A DNA stretch of 16,648 bases from Thiodiazotropha sp040507245 (GCA_040507245.1 JBEVVH010000063.1:1-16648), one strand, 5' to 3'. Positions 7,803-15,297 are shown, numbered from the stretch's first letter. Notes: generated by a model from the sequence alone, not told the origin. Program-made: numbers and translations.

Positions 7803-9431
7803 ATGACATCCAACGACCTGTTCGAACGGATTATTGCGTACCACGAACGCACCAAACACCGATTTGAGCGATATGCGACCGGACCGGATTTCCTCGACTG
7901 GGATCAGCAACCCGATCCGTTCCGCACGTACAGCGACGCCCCGCAGGTTCCCCTGACCCATGAGTTCGATTTCCTCCCTGATCCCACGATCCAGGAATTG
8001 GATCGCATGCATCCACTCAAGCCATTGTCGGCCTGGGATACCCGGGAACTCGCCGGTTTGCTGCGTTTTGCACTCGGCTTGTCGGCCTGGAAGTCCTTCG
8101 GGCCGGATCGCTGGTCCCTTCGATGCAACCCTTCCAGCGGTAACCTGCACCCCACCGAGTGCTATCTGGTGTTGCAGGGCATCACCGGCTTTCAGGACGG
8201 CGTCTACCACTACCATCCCTATCAGCATGCCCTGGAGTTGCGATGCGGGTTTGAGAAACCGGCTCAATCCAATGATCAACCCGCCCGGATATGGCTGGCA
8301 TTGAGCAGCATTGCCTGGCGCGAAGCCTGGAAATACGGTGAACGGGCGTTTCGATATGTACAACTCGATCTGGGGCATGCAGTGGGTACACTCGCCTACT
8401 CCGCAGCAATCCAGGGCTATCGTCTGCAACGCCTGCCCATGGAACGACGGGATATCGCCCGTCTGATCGGACTGGACAGGGTGGCGGATTCCCAATCGGT
8501 GGAGCCCGAGGTTCCGGATCTGTTGCTGGATCTGGCGGCACTGGATGACACTGAAACAGTCCCCACTCCACCCTCAAGGATATCGATACCGGCCGTCAAC
8601 GAATGGCACGGCCTTCCGAATCGTCTGAGCACCCAATCACGCCATCCCTGGCCGGTCATCGACCGGTTGGAACAGAGTCTGCTGGGAGCACCCTTACCGG
8701 CCGACGTACAAGCACTCATACCGGACTGGCCGGACCCTCCGGAACTCACAGCGGTGTCCGCGCGGGAGATGATTCTGCAACGCCGCAGCGCCCAGGCCTT
8801 CAACTCAAAGGCGACTTGCGACGCCGGGGATTTCTTCAATCTCCTCGATCAGACCCTGCCACGCAGGGATCGGGTTCCCTGGAGCAGTTGGCAAATCGAT
8901 CCCCGTGTTCACCTGCTGATCTTCGCGCATAAAGTTCGTGAGCTCGATCCCGGCCTGTACCTGCTGTGTCGCAATCCATCCCATCTGGAGTCTCTGAAGA
9001 CTGCGATGGACTCCCGCTTCGAGTGGAGCCCGCTGCCTTCTGCTCCCGCACACCTGCCGTTGTACAAATTGCTGAGCACTGAGGCGAAACGCGCGGCCCG
9101 CGCCCTCTCCTGTCATCAGGATATCGCCGCAAGCAGTTACTTCAGTCTTGGAATGCTTTCATATTTCGAGCCGGTGCTGCATGAGCGTGGTCCGCAAATT
9201 TATCCGGAGCTGTTTTGGGAAGCGGGCCTGATCGGTCAGGTGCTTTATCTGCAGGCCGAAGCCATGAACATGCGGGGTACCGGGATCGGCTGCTTTTTCG
9301 ATGATGGCGTACATGAGATTCTGGGCCTTCAGGATCGCCAGTTCCAAAGCCTCTATCATTTCACCGTTGGCCAGCCCAAGCAGGACGATCGCCTCCAGAC
9401 ACATCCGCCCTATCAACATCTCGAATCCTGA
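7803..9431 (+). CDS. SagB/ThcOx-type nitroreductase, two domains
   Basis: A 542-residue protein with two tandem nitroreductase-like (FMN) domains. The first, about residues 70-225, has the SagB-type signature NPSSGNLHPTE (109-119) and WREAWKYGERAFRY (172-185), followed by LDLGHAVGTLAY. The second begins near 318 with REMILQRRSAQAF and ends with a GLIGQVLYLQAEAMNMRGTGIGCFFDD segment typical of the family's C-terminal half. SagB dehydrogenases oxidise azolines to azoles in thiazole/oxazole peptide synthesis, but no YcaO cyclodehydratase, SagC/D or precursor peptide gene is visible nearby. Many stand-alone homologues have no known substrate. It probably forms a pseudodimer on one chain. Its start is 40 bases after the BolA-like gene, suggesting co-transcription. 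Family call firm; reaction unknown. Confidence 0.88.
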   Translation: MTSNDLFERIIAYHERTKHRFERYATGPDFLDWDQQPDPFRTYSDAPQVPLTHEFDFLPDPTIQELDRMHPLKPLSAWDTRELAGLLRFALGLSAWKSFGPDRWSLRCNPSSGNLHPTECYLVLQGITGFQDGVYHYHPYQHALELRCGFEKPAQSNDQPARIWLALSSIAWREAWKYGERAFRYVQLDLGHAVGTLAYSAAIQGYRLQRLPMERRDIARLIGLDRVADSQSVEPEVPDLLLDLAALDDTETVPTPPSRISIPAVNEWHGLPNRLSTQSRHPWPVIDRLEQSLLGAPLPADVQALIPDWPDPPELTAVSAREMILQRRSAQAFNSKATCDAGDFFNLLDQTLPRRDRVPWSSWQIDPRVHLLIFAHKVRELDPGLYLLCRNPSHLESLKTAMDSRFEWSPLPSAPAHLPLYKLLSTEAKRAARALSCHQDIAASSYFSLGMLSYFEPVLHERGPQIYPELFWEAGLIGQVLYLQAEAMNMRGTGIGCFFDDGVHEILGLQDRQFQSLYHFTVGQPKQDDRLQTHPPYQHLES

Positions 9432-9749
9432 GTCAGACCCCCTTTCAGAATGGCTTGGCTCGTGTGCGGAACAGCTTGGCTTATGTCCCATTGGGAGGTT
9501 TTATTGAACCTGACATGAATACTCCGATGCCATTCACAGACCGACCAACGGGGTACTGTGGATAACCGCCACAGTAAGGGTCTTGTCCTGTCGCGCAAAC
9601 CTGTTCAGAACCATCACAACCCTGTATTGTTAAGGGTTCAGGTAGCTATGAACCCGGCACCTGAACAGGCCATGTTCCAGTGTCGGTTAATTTCAATGAT
9701 ACCCAGATGTTTCGGGTAACCCTTAACCTCACGGGAGGACCCAACCGAG
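9432..9749 (+). promoter_or_regulatory. Structured leader upstream of mdh with competing hairpins
   Basis: No gene is evident in these 318 bases. Several perfect inverted repeats share bases. TACTGTGG/CCACAGTA (9554-9561, 9569-9576) stands alone. CCTGTTCAG (9600-9608) pairs with CTGAACAGG (9661-9669). GTTCAGGT (9636-9643) pairs with ACCTGAAC (9659-9666). AACCCT (9618-9623) pairs with AGGGTT (9633-9638), and GGGTTC (9634-9639) with GAACCC (9650-9655). GTTAAGGGTT (9629-9638) pairs with AACCCTTAAC (9718-9727), just before the GGGAGG ribosome site (9733-9738). These pairings exclude one another, as in attenuators or riboswitches. No known riboswitch class was recognised; some repeats may instead be operator sites. 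Confidence 0.45.
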
Positions 9750-10736
9750 ATGAAGCCCGCAATCAAAGTCACCCTCACCGGCGCTGCCGGTCACATTGGA
9801 TACGCCCTGGCATTCCGCATCGCCTCCGGTGCCATGTTCGGTCAGGAGCAACCGGTCATTCTGAGATTGCTTGAAATACCCCAAGCCCTGTCATCACTTC
9901 ACGGTGTCGGCATGGAACTGGAGGACTGCGCCTTTCCCCTGCTGCACGACATCGTGCTGACGGATGATCCGAAAATCGGCTTCCGGGGCGCCGACTACGC
10001 CATACTCATCGGCGCCAAACCCCGGGGTAAAGGCATGGAGCGCAAGGATCTCATCACCGAGAATGCGATGATCTTCTCCAACCAGGGCCGGACCATCAAT
10101 GACTTTGCCTCTGAGAATATACGTGTCCTGGTGGTCGGCAATCCGGCCAACACCAATGCATTGATCGCAGCGGCTAACGCCCCCGACCTCAGTCCCAGCC
10201 AGTTCTCCGCGATGACCCGCCTGGACCACAACCGGGCCCTGGGTCAACTGGCCAACCGGACCAACAACCGGGTCGCCGATATCATCCGCATGACCATCTG
10301 GGGCAATCATTCCATGACCCAGTATCCGCATATCGACAACTGCATGATCGATGGCAAACCGGTATTCGATCTGGTCACCCGGGATTGGGCCATCGATCAC
10401 TTTATCCCCCGCATCCAGCGTCGGGGGGCGGAAATCATCGAGGCACGCGGACTCTCTTCCGCCGCTTCCGCAGCAGATGCGGTCGTCGACCATGTTCATG
10501 ATTGGGCACTCGGTACCAGAGAAGGTGACTGGGTGAGCATGGCGGTGCATTCCGACGGTAGTTACGGCATCGAGGAAGGCGTGGTATTTTCCTACCCGGT
10601 AACCTGCCGGGACGGGAACTATGAGATCGTTCAAGGACTCGAACTGGATGACTTCAGCATCTCCCGGCTCAAGGCCTCTGAAAAAGAGTTGCGTGAAGAA
10701 CGCAATATCATCGAGGAATTACTCCCCAAACGATGA
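9750..10736 (+). CDS. mdh: NAD-dependent malate dehydrogenase
   Basis: A 328-residue malate dehydrogenase of the cytosolic-like type. The Rossmann motif GAAGHIGYALAFRIASG (11-27) binds NAD, with LEIPQALSSLHGVGMELEDC after it. The substrate loop GAKPRGKGMERKDL gives Arg92 and Arg98; VGNPANTN (129-136) follows. The catalytic pair is Asp159 with Arg162 (MTRLDHNRA) and His187 in IWGNHS. It interconverts malate and oxaloacetate in the TCA cycle, in the cytoplasm. The ATG has a GGGAGG ribosome site about 11 bases upstream. All expected catalytic residues are present and the length is normal. An 86-base gap with a GC-rich hairpin separates it from ppnN. Confidence 0.96.
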   Translation: MKPAIKVTLTGAAGHIGYALAFRIASGAMFGQEQPVILRLLEIPQALSSLHGVGMELEDCAFPLLHDIVLTDDPKIGFRGADYAILIGAKPRGKGMERKDLITENAMIFSNQGRTINDFASENIRVLVVGNPANTNALIAAANAPDLSPSQFSAMTRLDHNRALGQLANRTNNRVADIIRMTIWGNHSMTQYPHIDNCMIDGKPVFDLVTRDWAIDHFIPRIQRRGAEIIEARGLSSAASAADAVVDHVHDWALGTREGDWVSMAVHSDGSYGIEEGVVFSYPVTCRDGNYEIVQGLELDDFSISRLKASEKELREERNIIEELLPKR

Positions 10737-10793
10737 GATATCGGCAAACCACGTGACGGCAGGATGCTGCCCTAGAGAAACCACGCCGCGATT

Positions 10794-10820
10794 CCCCGGG
10801 TCCGTTCCTCGAACCCGGGG
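10794..10820 (+). promoter_or_regulatory. GC-rich hairpin just before the proposed ppnN start
   Basis: CCCCGGGT (10794-10801) and ACCCGGGG (10813-10820) form a perfect eight-base stem with an 11-base loop. It ends two bases before the ATG at 10823 and would bury any ribosome site there. No T-tract follows, so it is a poor intrinsic terminator for mdh; it may limit read-through or translation, or imply that ppnN starts further downstream. Confidence 0.5.
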
Positions 10821-10822
10821 GC

Positions 10823-12256
10823 ATGGCGGATCGCTGCACCACCCTGCATTCAGCCAATCACTCCAGTTCGATCAAGGCCGTTTTGAAACAGACACCCAAT
10901 AAACTCAGCGCCTCGGTGCGTCCCGAAGGCAGTCTAGAAATCCTCTCCCAACTCGAGGTCAACGCCCTGCTGGACACCAGCGCCCGGGGACTCTATGGCC
11001 TGTTCCGGCGCTGTGCCCTGGCGGTACTCAACTGCGGCAGCGAAACCGATGATGCCCGGGTAATCTTCGAGACCTACCGTGACTTTGGCATACACCTGAC
11101 CCAAACCAATCGAGGTATTCAACTGCGCCTGGAGAATGCGCCGGCGAACGCCTTCGTTGACGGACGCATGGTATGCGGTATCCAGGAGCACCTGTTCGCG
11201 GTTTTGCGCGACATCATCTACGTTCACAACGAGATCCAGCACAACCCGAATTACAACCTGAAACAGCCGGCTCACATCACCTCCGCAGTGTTTCATATCC
11301 TGAGAAACGCACGGGTACTACCGACCGGCCACAACCCCAAGCTGATCGTCTGCTGGGGCGGACATTCGATCGGACGGTGTGAATACGACTACACAAAAGA
11401 GGTGGGATACGAACTGGGCCTGAGAGGCTTGAACGTCTGTACCGGCTGCGGTCCCGGCGCCATGAAGGGTCCCATGAAAGGCGCCACCATCGGGCATGCT
11501 AAACAGCGCATCAGTGATGGCCGTTACCTGGGCATCACCGAACCCGGAATCATTGCCTCAGAACCCCCCAATCCCATTGTCAACGAACTCGTCATCATGC
11601 CGGACATCGAGAAACGCCTCGAGGCCTTTGTGCGTACCGGCCACGGAGTAGTGATCTTTCCCGGTGGTGCCGGCACCATGGAGGAATTGCTCTACCTGCT
11701 GGGCATCCTGATGCATCCCGACAATCAGGATCACACCTTTCCCCTGATCCTCACCGGTCCAAAAGAGAGTGCCGAATACTTCAAACAGATCGACCGCTTC
11801 ATCGGAGCAACCCTGGGGGAATCCGCTCAACATCACTATAAAGTGATTATCAATGACCCCGCCGCTGTGGCGAAAACCCTTAAGGAGGCCATGGAGCAGG
11901 TGCGGGCCTTTCGTTACGACCGAAACGATGCCTTCTATTTCAACTGGCGTCTGCATATCGACAGGGACTTGCAACATCCCTTCAAACCCACCCACAAGGC
12001 AATGGCAGGCCTCGACCTGAAGCGTCAACAGCAGGGCCACATGATGGCCGCCAACCTGCGTCGCGCCTTTTCCGGCATCGTTGCGGGCAACGTCAAGGAG
12101 GAAGGTATTCGTGCGGTGGAACGCCATGGACCTTTCCTGTTGCAGGGTGAAACCGAGGTGATGAGCGCCATGGATCGCCTGCTGATCTCGTTCGCGGAAC
12201 AGAAACGCATGAAACTGCAAGGCGACTACACACCGTGTTATCAACTCGATCTTTGA
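10823..12256 (+). CDS. ppnN: Pyrimidine/purine nucleotide 5'-monophosphate nucleosidase
   Basis: Closely matches E. coli PpnN (YgdH, 454 residues) over its full length, including an N-terminal helical domain (SQLEVNALLD, FRRCALAVLNCGS). The catalytic LOG-type core carries CWGGHSI, CTGCGPGAMKGPMKGA, EPPNPIVNEL, MPDIEKRLEAFVR and PGGAGTMEE (~280-288). The C-terminal domain has FSGIVAGNVKEEGIRAVE. The enzyme cleaves nucleoside monophosphates to base and ribose 5-phosphate; in E. coli it is stimulated by (p)ppGpp and tunes nucleotide pools. The ATG at 10823 gives 477 residues, but a hairpin covers its ribosome site. A TTG at 10883 (457 residues, CAAGG upstream) fits the family length better. Identity is certain; the start is not. 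Confidence 0.95.
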   Translation: MADRCTTLHSANHSSSIKAVLKQTPNKLSASVRPEGSLEILSQLEVNALLDTSARGLYGLFRRCALAVLNCGSETDDARVIFETYRDFGIHLTQTNRGIQLRLENAPANAFVDGRMVCGIQEHLFAVLRDIIYVHNEIQHNPNYNLKQPAHITSAVFHILRNARVLPTGHNPKLIVCWGGHSIGRCEYDYTKEVGYELGLRGLNVCTGCGPGAMKGPMKGATIGHAKQRISDGRYLGITEPGIIASEPPNPIVNELVIMPDIEKRLEAFVRTGHGVVIFPGGAGTMEELLYLLGILMHPDNQDHTFPLILTGPKESAEYFKQIDRFIGATLGESAQHHYKVIINDPAAVAKTLKEAMEQVRAFRYDRNDAFYFNWRLHIDRDLQHPFKPTHKAMAGLDLKRQQQGHMMAANLRRAFSGIVAGNVKEEGIRAVERHGPFLLQGETEVMSAMDRLLISFAEQKRMKLQGDYTPCYQLDL

Positions 12257-12303
12257 GCCATGCCGAGCCCTGATCCCGTCCTCCCAACCCGCAGATACGG
12301 AGA

Positions 12304-13695
12304 ATGAGTCCTGTCATGAGCAAAATGAAGTTCCCCTTGATCAACCGGTTCCTGTTTCTGCTGATCATCGGCACCCTGCTGCCCACCCTGGTGAATGGCG
12401 CTCAGGTACGCGAGTGGTTCGAAAACGAGTCAGTCTTCGGCGGTGAGGTCTATCTGAAGTCGGCCGGTAATCCGGATAACCCTGCCGTGGTCCTGGTACA
12501 CGGTCTGGGTGACGAGGCCTCTACCTGCTGGGACGACCTGTTCCAGCGCTTACCTGAGAACTATTTCGTGCTTGCATTCGATCTGCCCGGGTTCGGCCGT
12601 TCAAGCAAGGCCAATGTGGTCTATTCACCCGCCAACTACTCGCGACTGATCCGGCTACTGACCCGTAAGCACGTTGGCAAAGCCTTCCACCTGGTGGGTC
12701 ACTCCATGGGCGGAGCCATCAGTCTGCAGTACACCCACGATTATCCTGACACGGTCAAAACCCTGACCCTGGTTGATCCTGCGGGGATCCTCCACCGGCA
12801 GGCCTACACCAAATACCTGGCCCCCCTGGGCATTGACCGGGTGCTCAACCAGTACAATGTATTCGACGACCGGAAGGTCACCAACCTGGCCGACGCCCTG
12901 ATGAGCGCATTGGAGAAACGCGCCCCGGTCGACATGGATCTGCTGATCAACCTGGAACCGTTCCGGACCAAGGTGCTGCGTGGACAACCCAGTGCCATCG
13001 CCGGTCTGGCATTGGTACAGAACGACTTCAGCCGGGTTCCCGAAACCATTCATCAACCGACTTTGATCGTGTGGGGCGAGCAGGACAAGATTGCACCGGT
13101 GCGTACCGGATACATGCTGGAATCCCTGATTCCGAATGCCCGGCTGGAACTCATACCCGGTGGCCATGTGGCGTTTATCGAGCAACCGCAGCGTTTTTAT
13201 GATCTTCTCAAACCCCAGCTGGAACAAACCTGGAAGCCTGCCCCGGAACGGGGTTTGAAACCCGCTCAAAGAGCCTATCGCGCCACAGTGGAGTGCCGTG
13301 GCGAATCCGACCGGGTGTTCTCCGGCCGGATAGGAAGCCTGCTGATCGAAAACTGCCACAACATTCTGGTCCAGGATGCAGAGATCAACAGCCTGGTGGT
13401 GATCGACTCCAGCGTCACGCTACGTAACAGCCGGATCATCTCCCTGGGCACGGCCCTGACGGCACACAATTCCACCCTCACTCTGACGGCGGGTCATGTC
13501 GAAGGCAGCCTCGCGATTGAGACCTACAACAGCCGGCTTGATATCGCGGGTACCCAGTTGGTTGGTCAGGAAGCTGCCGTCGAGGCCCCGGTCGACTCCA
13601 CCCTGGTGTTTTCTTTGGTGCGCATCGACTCGCCACTCTACCCGGATCTGGTTATCCACGGCATGAAGATCGTTTCGCCGGGCACAAGTCTCTAG
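12304..13695 (+). CDS. Secreted alpha/beta hydrolase with C-terminal repeat-like domain
   Basis: A 463-residue protein. A signal peptide (hydrophobic run at residues ~13-30, possible cleavage near VNGA-Q) targets it outside the cytoplasm. The alpha/beta hydrolase fold spans about 45-310: LVHGLG oxyanion region, nucleophile Ser134 in GHSMGG, Asp261 in WGEQD and His288 in GGHVAFIEQP, so the triad is complete. Residues ~330-455 form an extra domain of short repeated strands (SLLIENCHNILVQDAEIN, SSVTLRNSRI, NSTLTLTAGHVEG, NSRLDIAGTQL) that looks like a beta-solenoid. Lipase, esterase or C-C hydrolase activity is possible; the substrate is unknown. In-frame ATGs at 12316 and 12325 are alternative starts, and GGAG at 12299-12302 is too near the first ATG, favouring 12316. 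Confidence 0.87.
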   Translation: MSPVMSKMKFPLINRFLFLLIIGTLLPTLVNGAQVREWFENESVFGGEVYLKSAGNPDNPAVVLVHGLGDEASTCWDDLFQRLPENYFVLAFDLPGFGRSSKANVVYSPANYSRLIRLLTRKHVGKAFHLVGHSMGGAISLQYTHDYPDTVKTLTLVDPAGILHRQAYTKYLAPLGIDRVLNQYNVFDDRKVTNLADALMSALEKRAPVDMDLLINLEPFRTKVLRGQPSAIAGLALVQNDFSRVPETIHQPTLIVWGEQDKIAPVRTGYMLESLIPNARLELIPGGHVAFIEQPQRFYDLLKPQLEQTWKPAPERGLKPAQRAYRATVECRGESDRVFSGRIGSLLIENCHNILVQDAEINSLVVIDSSVTLRNSRIISLGTALTAHNSTLTLTAGHVEGSLAIETYNSRLDIAGTQLVGQEAAVEAPVDSTLVFSLVRIDSPLYPDLVIHGMKIVSPGTSL

Positions 13696-13781
13696 CGTCG
13701 TGTCCTACGCTGCCAACTGACTGAGATTCGCCCCCATCCTCACTTCGCATCAAGTGATTCTGTGAGCGTCGATCAGAACAA

Positions 13782-13795
13782 ACCCTAGCTAGGGT
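13782..13795. promoter_or_regulatory. 14-base perfect palindrome upstream of the RTX gene
   Basis: ACCCTAGCTAGGGT is a perfect palindrome about 98 bases before the RTX start, in the 197-base gap after the hydrolase gene. It could be an operator or part of a terminator for the hydrolase gene. No T-tract follows it. Confidence 0.35.
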
Positions 13796-13836
13796 GATCC
13801 CCAACTTACAACAGGCAGTTGAGCGTGTTTAATTGT

Positions 13837-13860
13837 CCAGAGAATCAATATTCTCGCTGG
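13837..13860 (+). promoter_or_regulatory. Leader hairpin of the RTX gene
   Basis: GAGAAT (13840-13845) pairs with ATTCTC (13850-13855) around a four-base CAAT loop, and flanking CCA/TGG can extend the stem past a two-base bulge. It ends about 33 bases upstream of the RTX start codon and would lie in the mRNA leader. Its role is unknown. Confidence 0.35.
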
Positions 13861-13892
13861 GCACAGGAAAAACAGCACACAAGGAGACAGTC

Positions 13893-14732
13893 ATGGGAAT
13901 TTTCAACCTGCACAGATTCACCGACCCCAATGCAACCCAGGTCGATCGGGGCCCGAAAATATTCGGCACGCGACTGAGTGATAAAACCGTACTGGATGCC
14001 CGCGGCGGTAACGATAAAATCCATGTACACCAGAATTGCGATGACTCGGTAAAAGTCACGGTCAATGGCAAAGAGGAGTACAACTTCACCGCTGAAGAAG
14101 CCAAGAACCTGGTCATCCGGGGTGGCAAAGGCAACGACACCATCACCATGTCCGGCCACCAGCTCTACGGTCCCAAAACCCATATCACCATCGACGGAGG
14201 CAAAGGCAACGATACCATTTACGGTGGCTGCGGTGACGACACCCTGATCGGTGGCAAAGGCAACGATACCATCTACGGAGGCGGCGGCAATGACACCATC
14301 AGTGGCGGCAAGGGTAACGACACCCTGATCGGTGGCTGCGGAGACGATAAGATCGATGGCGGCAAAGGCAATGACCGGATCTTTGGCGGCTTTGGTAACG
14401 ACCGGATCAATGGTGGGAAAGGCGATGACCGGATCTATGGAATGTTCGGTAACGACATCATTCACGGTGGGAAAGGCAACGACTTCATCGATGGCGGCTC
14501 CGGTAACGACTGCCTGTACGGAGACAAAGGCAACGATCATCTGCTGGGCGGTCTGGGAAACGATCTGATTCGAGGTGGCCGGGGAAATGACACGCTGGTG
14601 GGGGGGCCGGGCTGTGACGATCTGGACGGAGGTCGAGGCAGAGACCATCTGAATTACGGAAATGATGGCATGATCAGGATCAGTCCCATCGAAATGATCG
14701 GCATCCCACTGTGTAACATCTCTGCCCGGTAA
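13893..14732 (+). CDS. RTX-type calcium-binding repeat protein
   Basis: A 279-residue protein whose middle and C-terminal parts are RTX nonapeptides of the GGxGxDxUx type. One isolated copy follows residue 76, and then a run of 17 covers about residues 102-254. Such repeats bind Ca2+ and fold into a parallel beta-roll outside the cell. The N-terminal ~75 residues also look beta-rich and have no catalytic motif that I know. The protein lacks an N-terminal signal peptide; RTX proteins normally leave by a type I system using a C-terminal signal, but no ABC exporter, HlyD or TolC gene lies in the window. Six cysteines are unusual for an RTX protein. A strong ribosome site (AAGGAGA, 13881-13887) fixes the ATG at 13893 over an upstream TTG. 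Role unknown; adhesin-like or surface protein is a guess. Confidence 0.88.
   Translation: MGIFNLHRFTDPNATQVDRGPKIFGTRLSDKTVLDARGGNDKIHVHQNCDDSVKVTVNGKEEYNFTAEEAKNLVIRGGKGNDTITMSGHQLYGPKTHITIDGGKGNDTIYGGCGDDTLIGGKGNDTIYGGGGNDTISGGKGNDTLIGGCGDDKIDGGKGNDRIFGGFGNDRINGGKGDDRIYGMFGNDIIHGGKGNDFIDGGSGNDCLYGDKGNDHLLGGLGNDLIRGGRGNDTLVGGPGCDDLDGGRGRDHLNYGNDGMIRISPIEMIGIPLCNISAR
14196..14654 (+). repeat. Array of 17 27-base RTX repeats with 54-base alternation
   Basis: Exactly 17 consecutive 27-base units encode GGxGxDxxx nonapeptides without insertion. Units alternate: the odd ones (1,3,...,17) have Lys or Arg at the third position (GGKGND, later GGRGND), while the even ones have Cys, Gly, Cys, Phe, Phe, Ser, Leu and Pro there. 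The effective period is therefore 18 residues (54 bases). Confidence 0.9.
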
Positions 14733-14746
14733 CGCAGTCTGGCCCG

Positions 14747-14790
14747 TTGGATCCGTGAGGTTGCGAGTTTCCACCCGCGCCCGGATCCAA
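14747..14790. terminator. Inverted repeat between converging RTX and rraA genes
   Basis: TTGGATCCG (14747-14755) and CGGATCCAA (14782-14790) form a perfect nine-base stem with a 26-base loop. It sits between the stop codons of two converging genes, a fitting place for a bidirectional terminator, though no T-run follows on either side. Confidence 0.45.
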
Positions 14791-14802
14791 TGCAGGCACT
14801 GA

Positions 14803-15297
14803 TCAAACTGCGGGTTTATCCATCACCACGATGCCATCCTCATCGGCATAGAGCCATTCACCGGGATGAAAATCGACTCCGCGGAATGTCAGACTGCCAC
14901 CCACTTCACCGGCTCCTCGCTTGACACTCTTACGCGGATTCGTTGTCAGGGCCATGACCCCAAGGGGCATCTGCGAGATCTCCCGGGAATCCCTGATGCA
15001 GCCATGCACGACCACTCCGGCCCAGCCATGATCAACCGCCATCTGTGCCAACAGATCACCCAGCAACGCACATCGCAGTGAGCCACCACCATCCACCACA
15101 AGCACCCGGCCTGTCCCGGGTTGCTCCAGCTGCTCCCTGACCAGTGAGTTATCTTCGAAACATTTCAGGGTGGCAACCGGGCCATGGAAGGCTTGATGTC
15201 CACCAAAATGCCGCAGGCCCGGTTCACATATCTGTAGCGTCTCTTCATGGATATCATACAGATCCGCGGTTTTTAGTTCATTCTGACTCAGGCTCAT
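14803..15297 (-). CDS. rraA: Regulator of ribonuclease activity A
   Basis: A 164-residue RraA-family protein (E. coli RraA 161). It matches across the length: TADLYDIHEE, FGGHQAFHGPVATLKCFEDN, the hallmark GRVLVVDGGGSLRCALLGDL, VVVHGCIRDS and a C-terminal FHPGEWLYADEDGIVVM. RraA forms a ring that binds RNase E and damps mRNA decay in E. coli. The fold is shared with 4-hydroxy-4-methyl-2-oxoglutarate aldolases, so some annotations name it that way. The DGGGSLRCALLGD block is of the RraA subgroup. A ribosome site (AAGGAGCGG) precedes the ATG. It lies 217 bases downstream of the isocitrate lyase gene on the same strand, with a strong terminator between, so it has its own promoter. Confidence 0.94.
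   Translation of the reverse strand: MSLSQNELKTADLYDIHEETLQICEPGLRHFGGHQAFHGPVATLKCFEDNSLVREQLEQPGTGRVLVVDGGGSLRCALLGDLLAQMAVDHGWAGVVVHGCIRDSREISQMPLGVMALTTNPRKSVKRGAGEVGGSLTFRGVDFHPGEWLYADEDGIVVMDKPAV

Noticed and set aside
7749..8495. 248-codon minus-strand open frame opposite the nitroreductase gene
   Set aside because: It lies wholly antisense to a clear family protein and has no domain, signal or ribosome site of its own.
9894..10634. 246-codon minus-strand frame antisense to mdh
   Set aside because: The plus-strand malate dehydrogenase is complete with all catalytic residues; the antisense frame shows no family features.
11558..12244. 228-codon minus-strand frame antisense to ppnN
   Set aside because: PpnN matches E. 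coli over its full length on the other strand.
14196..14654. Tandem repeats considered as a CRISPR array
   Set aside because: The 27-base units are contiguous coding repeats without spacers, and encode RTX nonapeptides.
13845..14774. 309-codon minus-strand open frame opposite the RTX gene
   Set aside because: Its Val/Ile-rich repeats are the mirror of the GGxGxD codons; it is an artefact of the repeat array.
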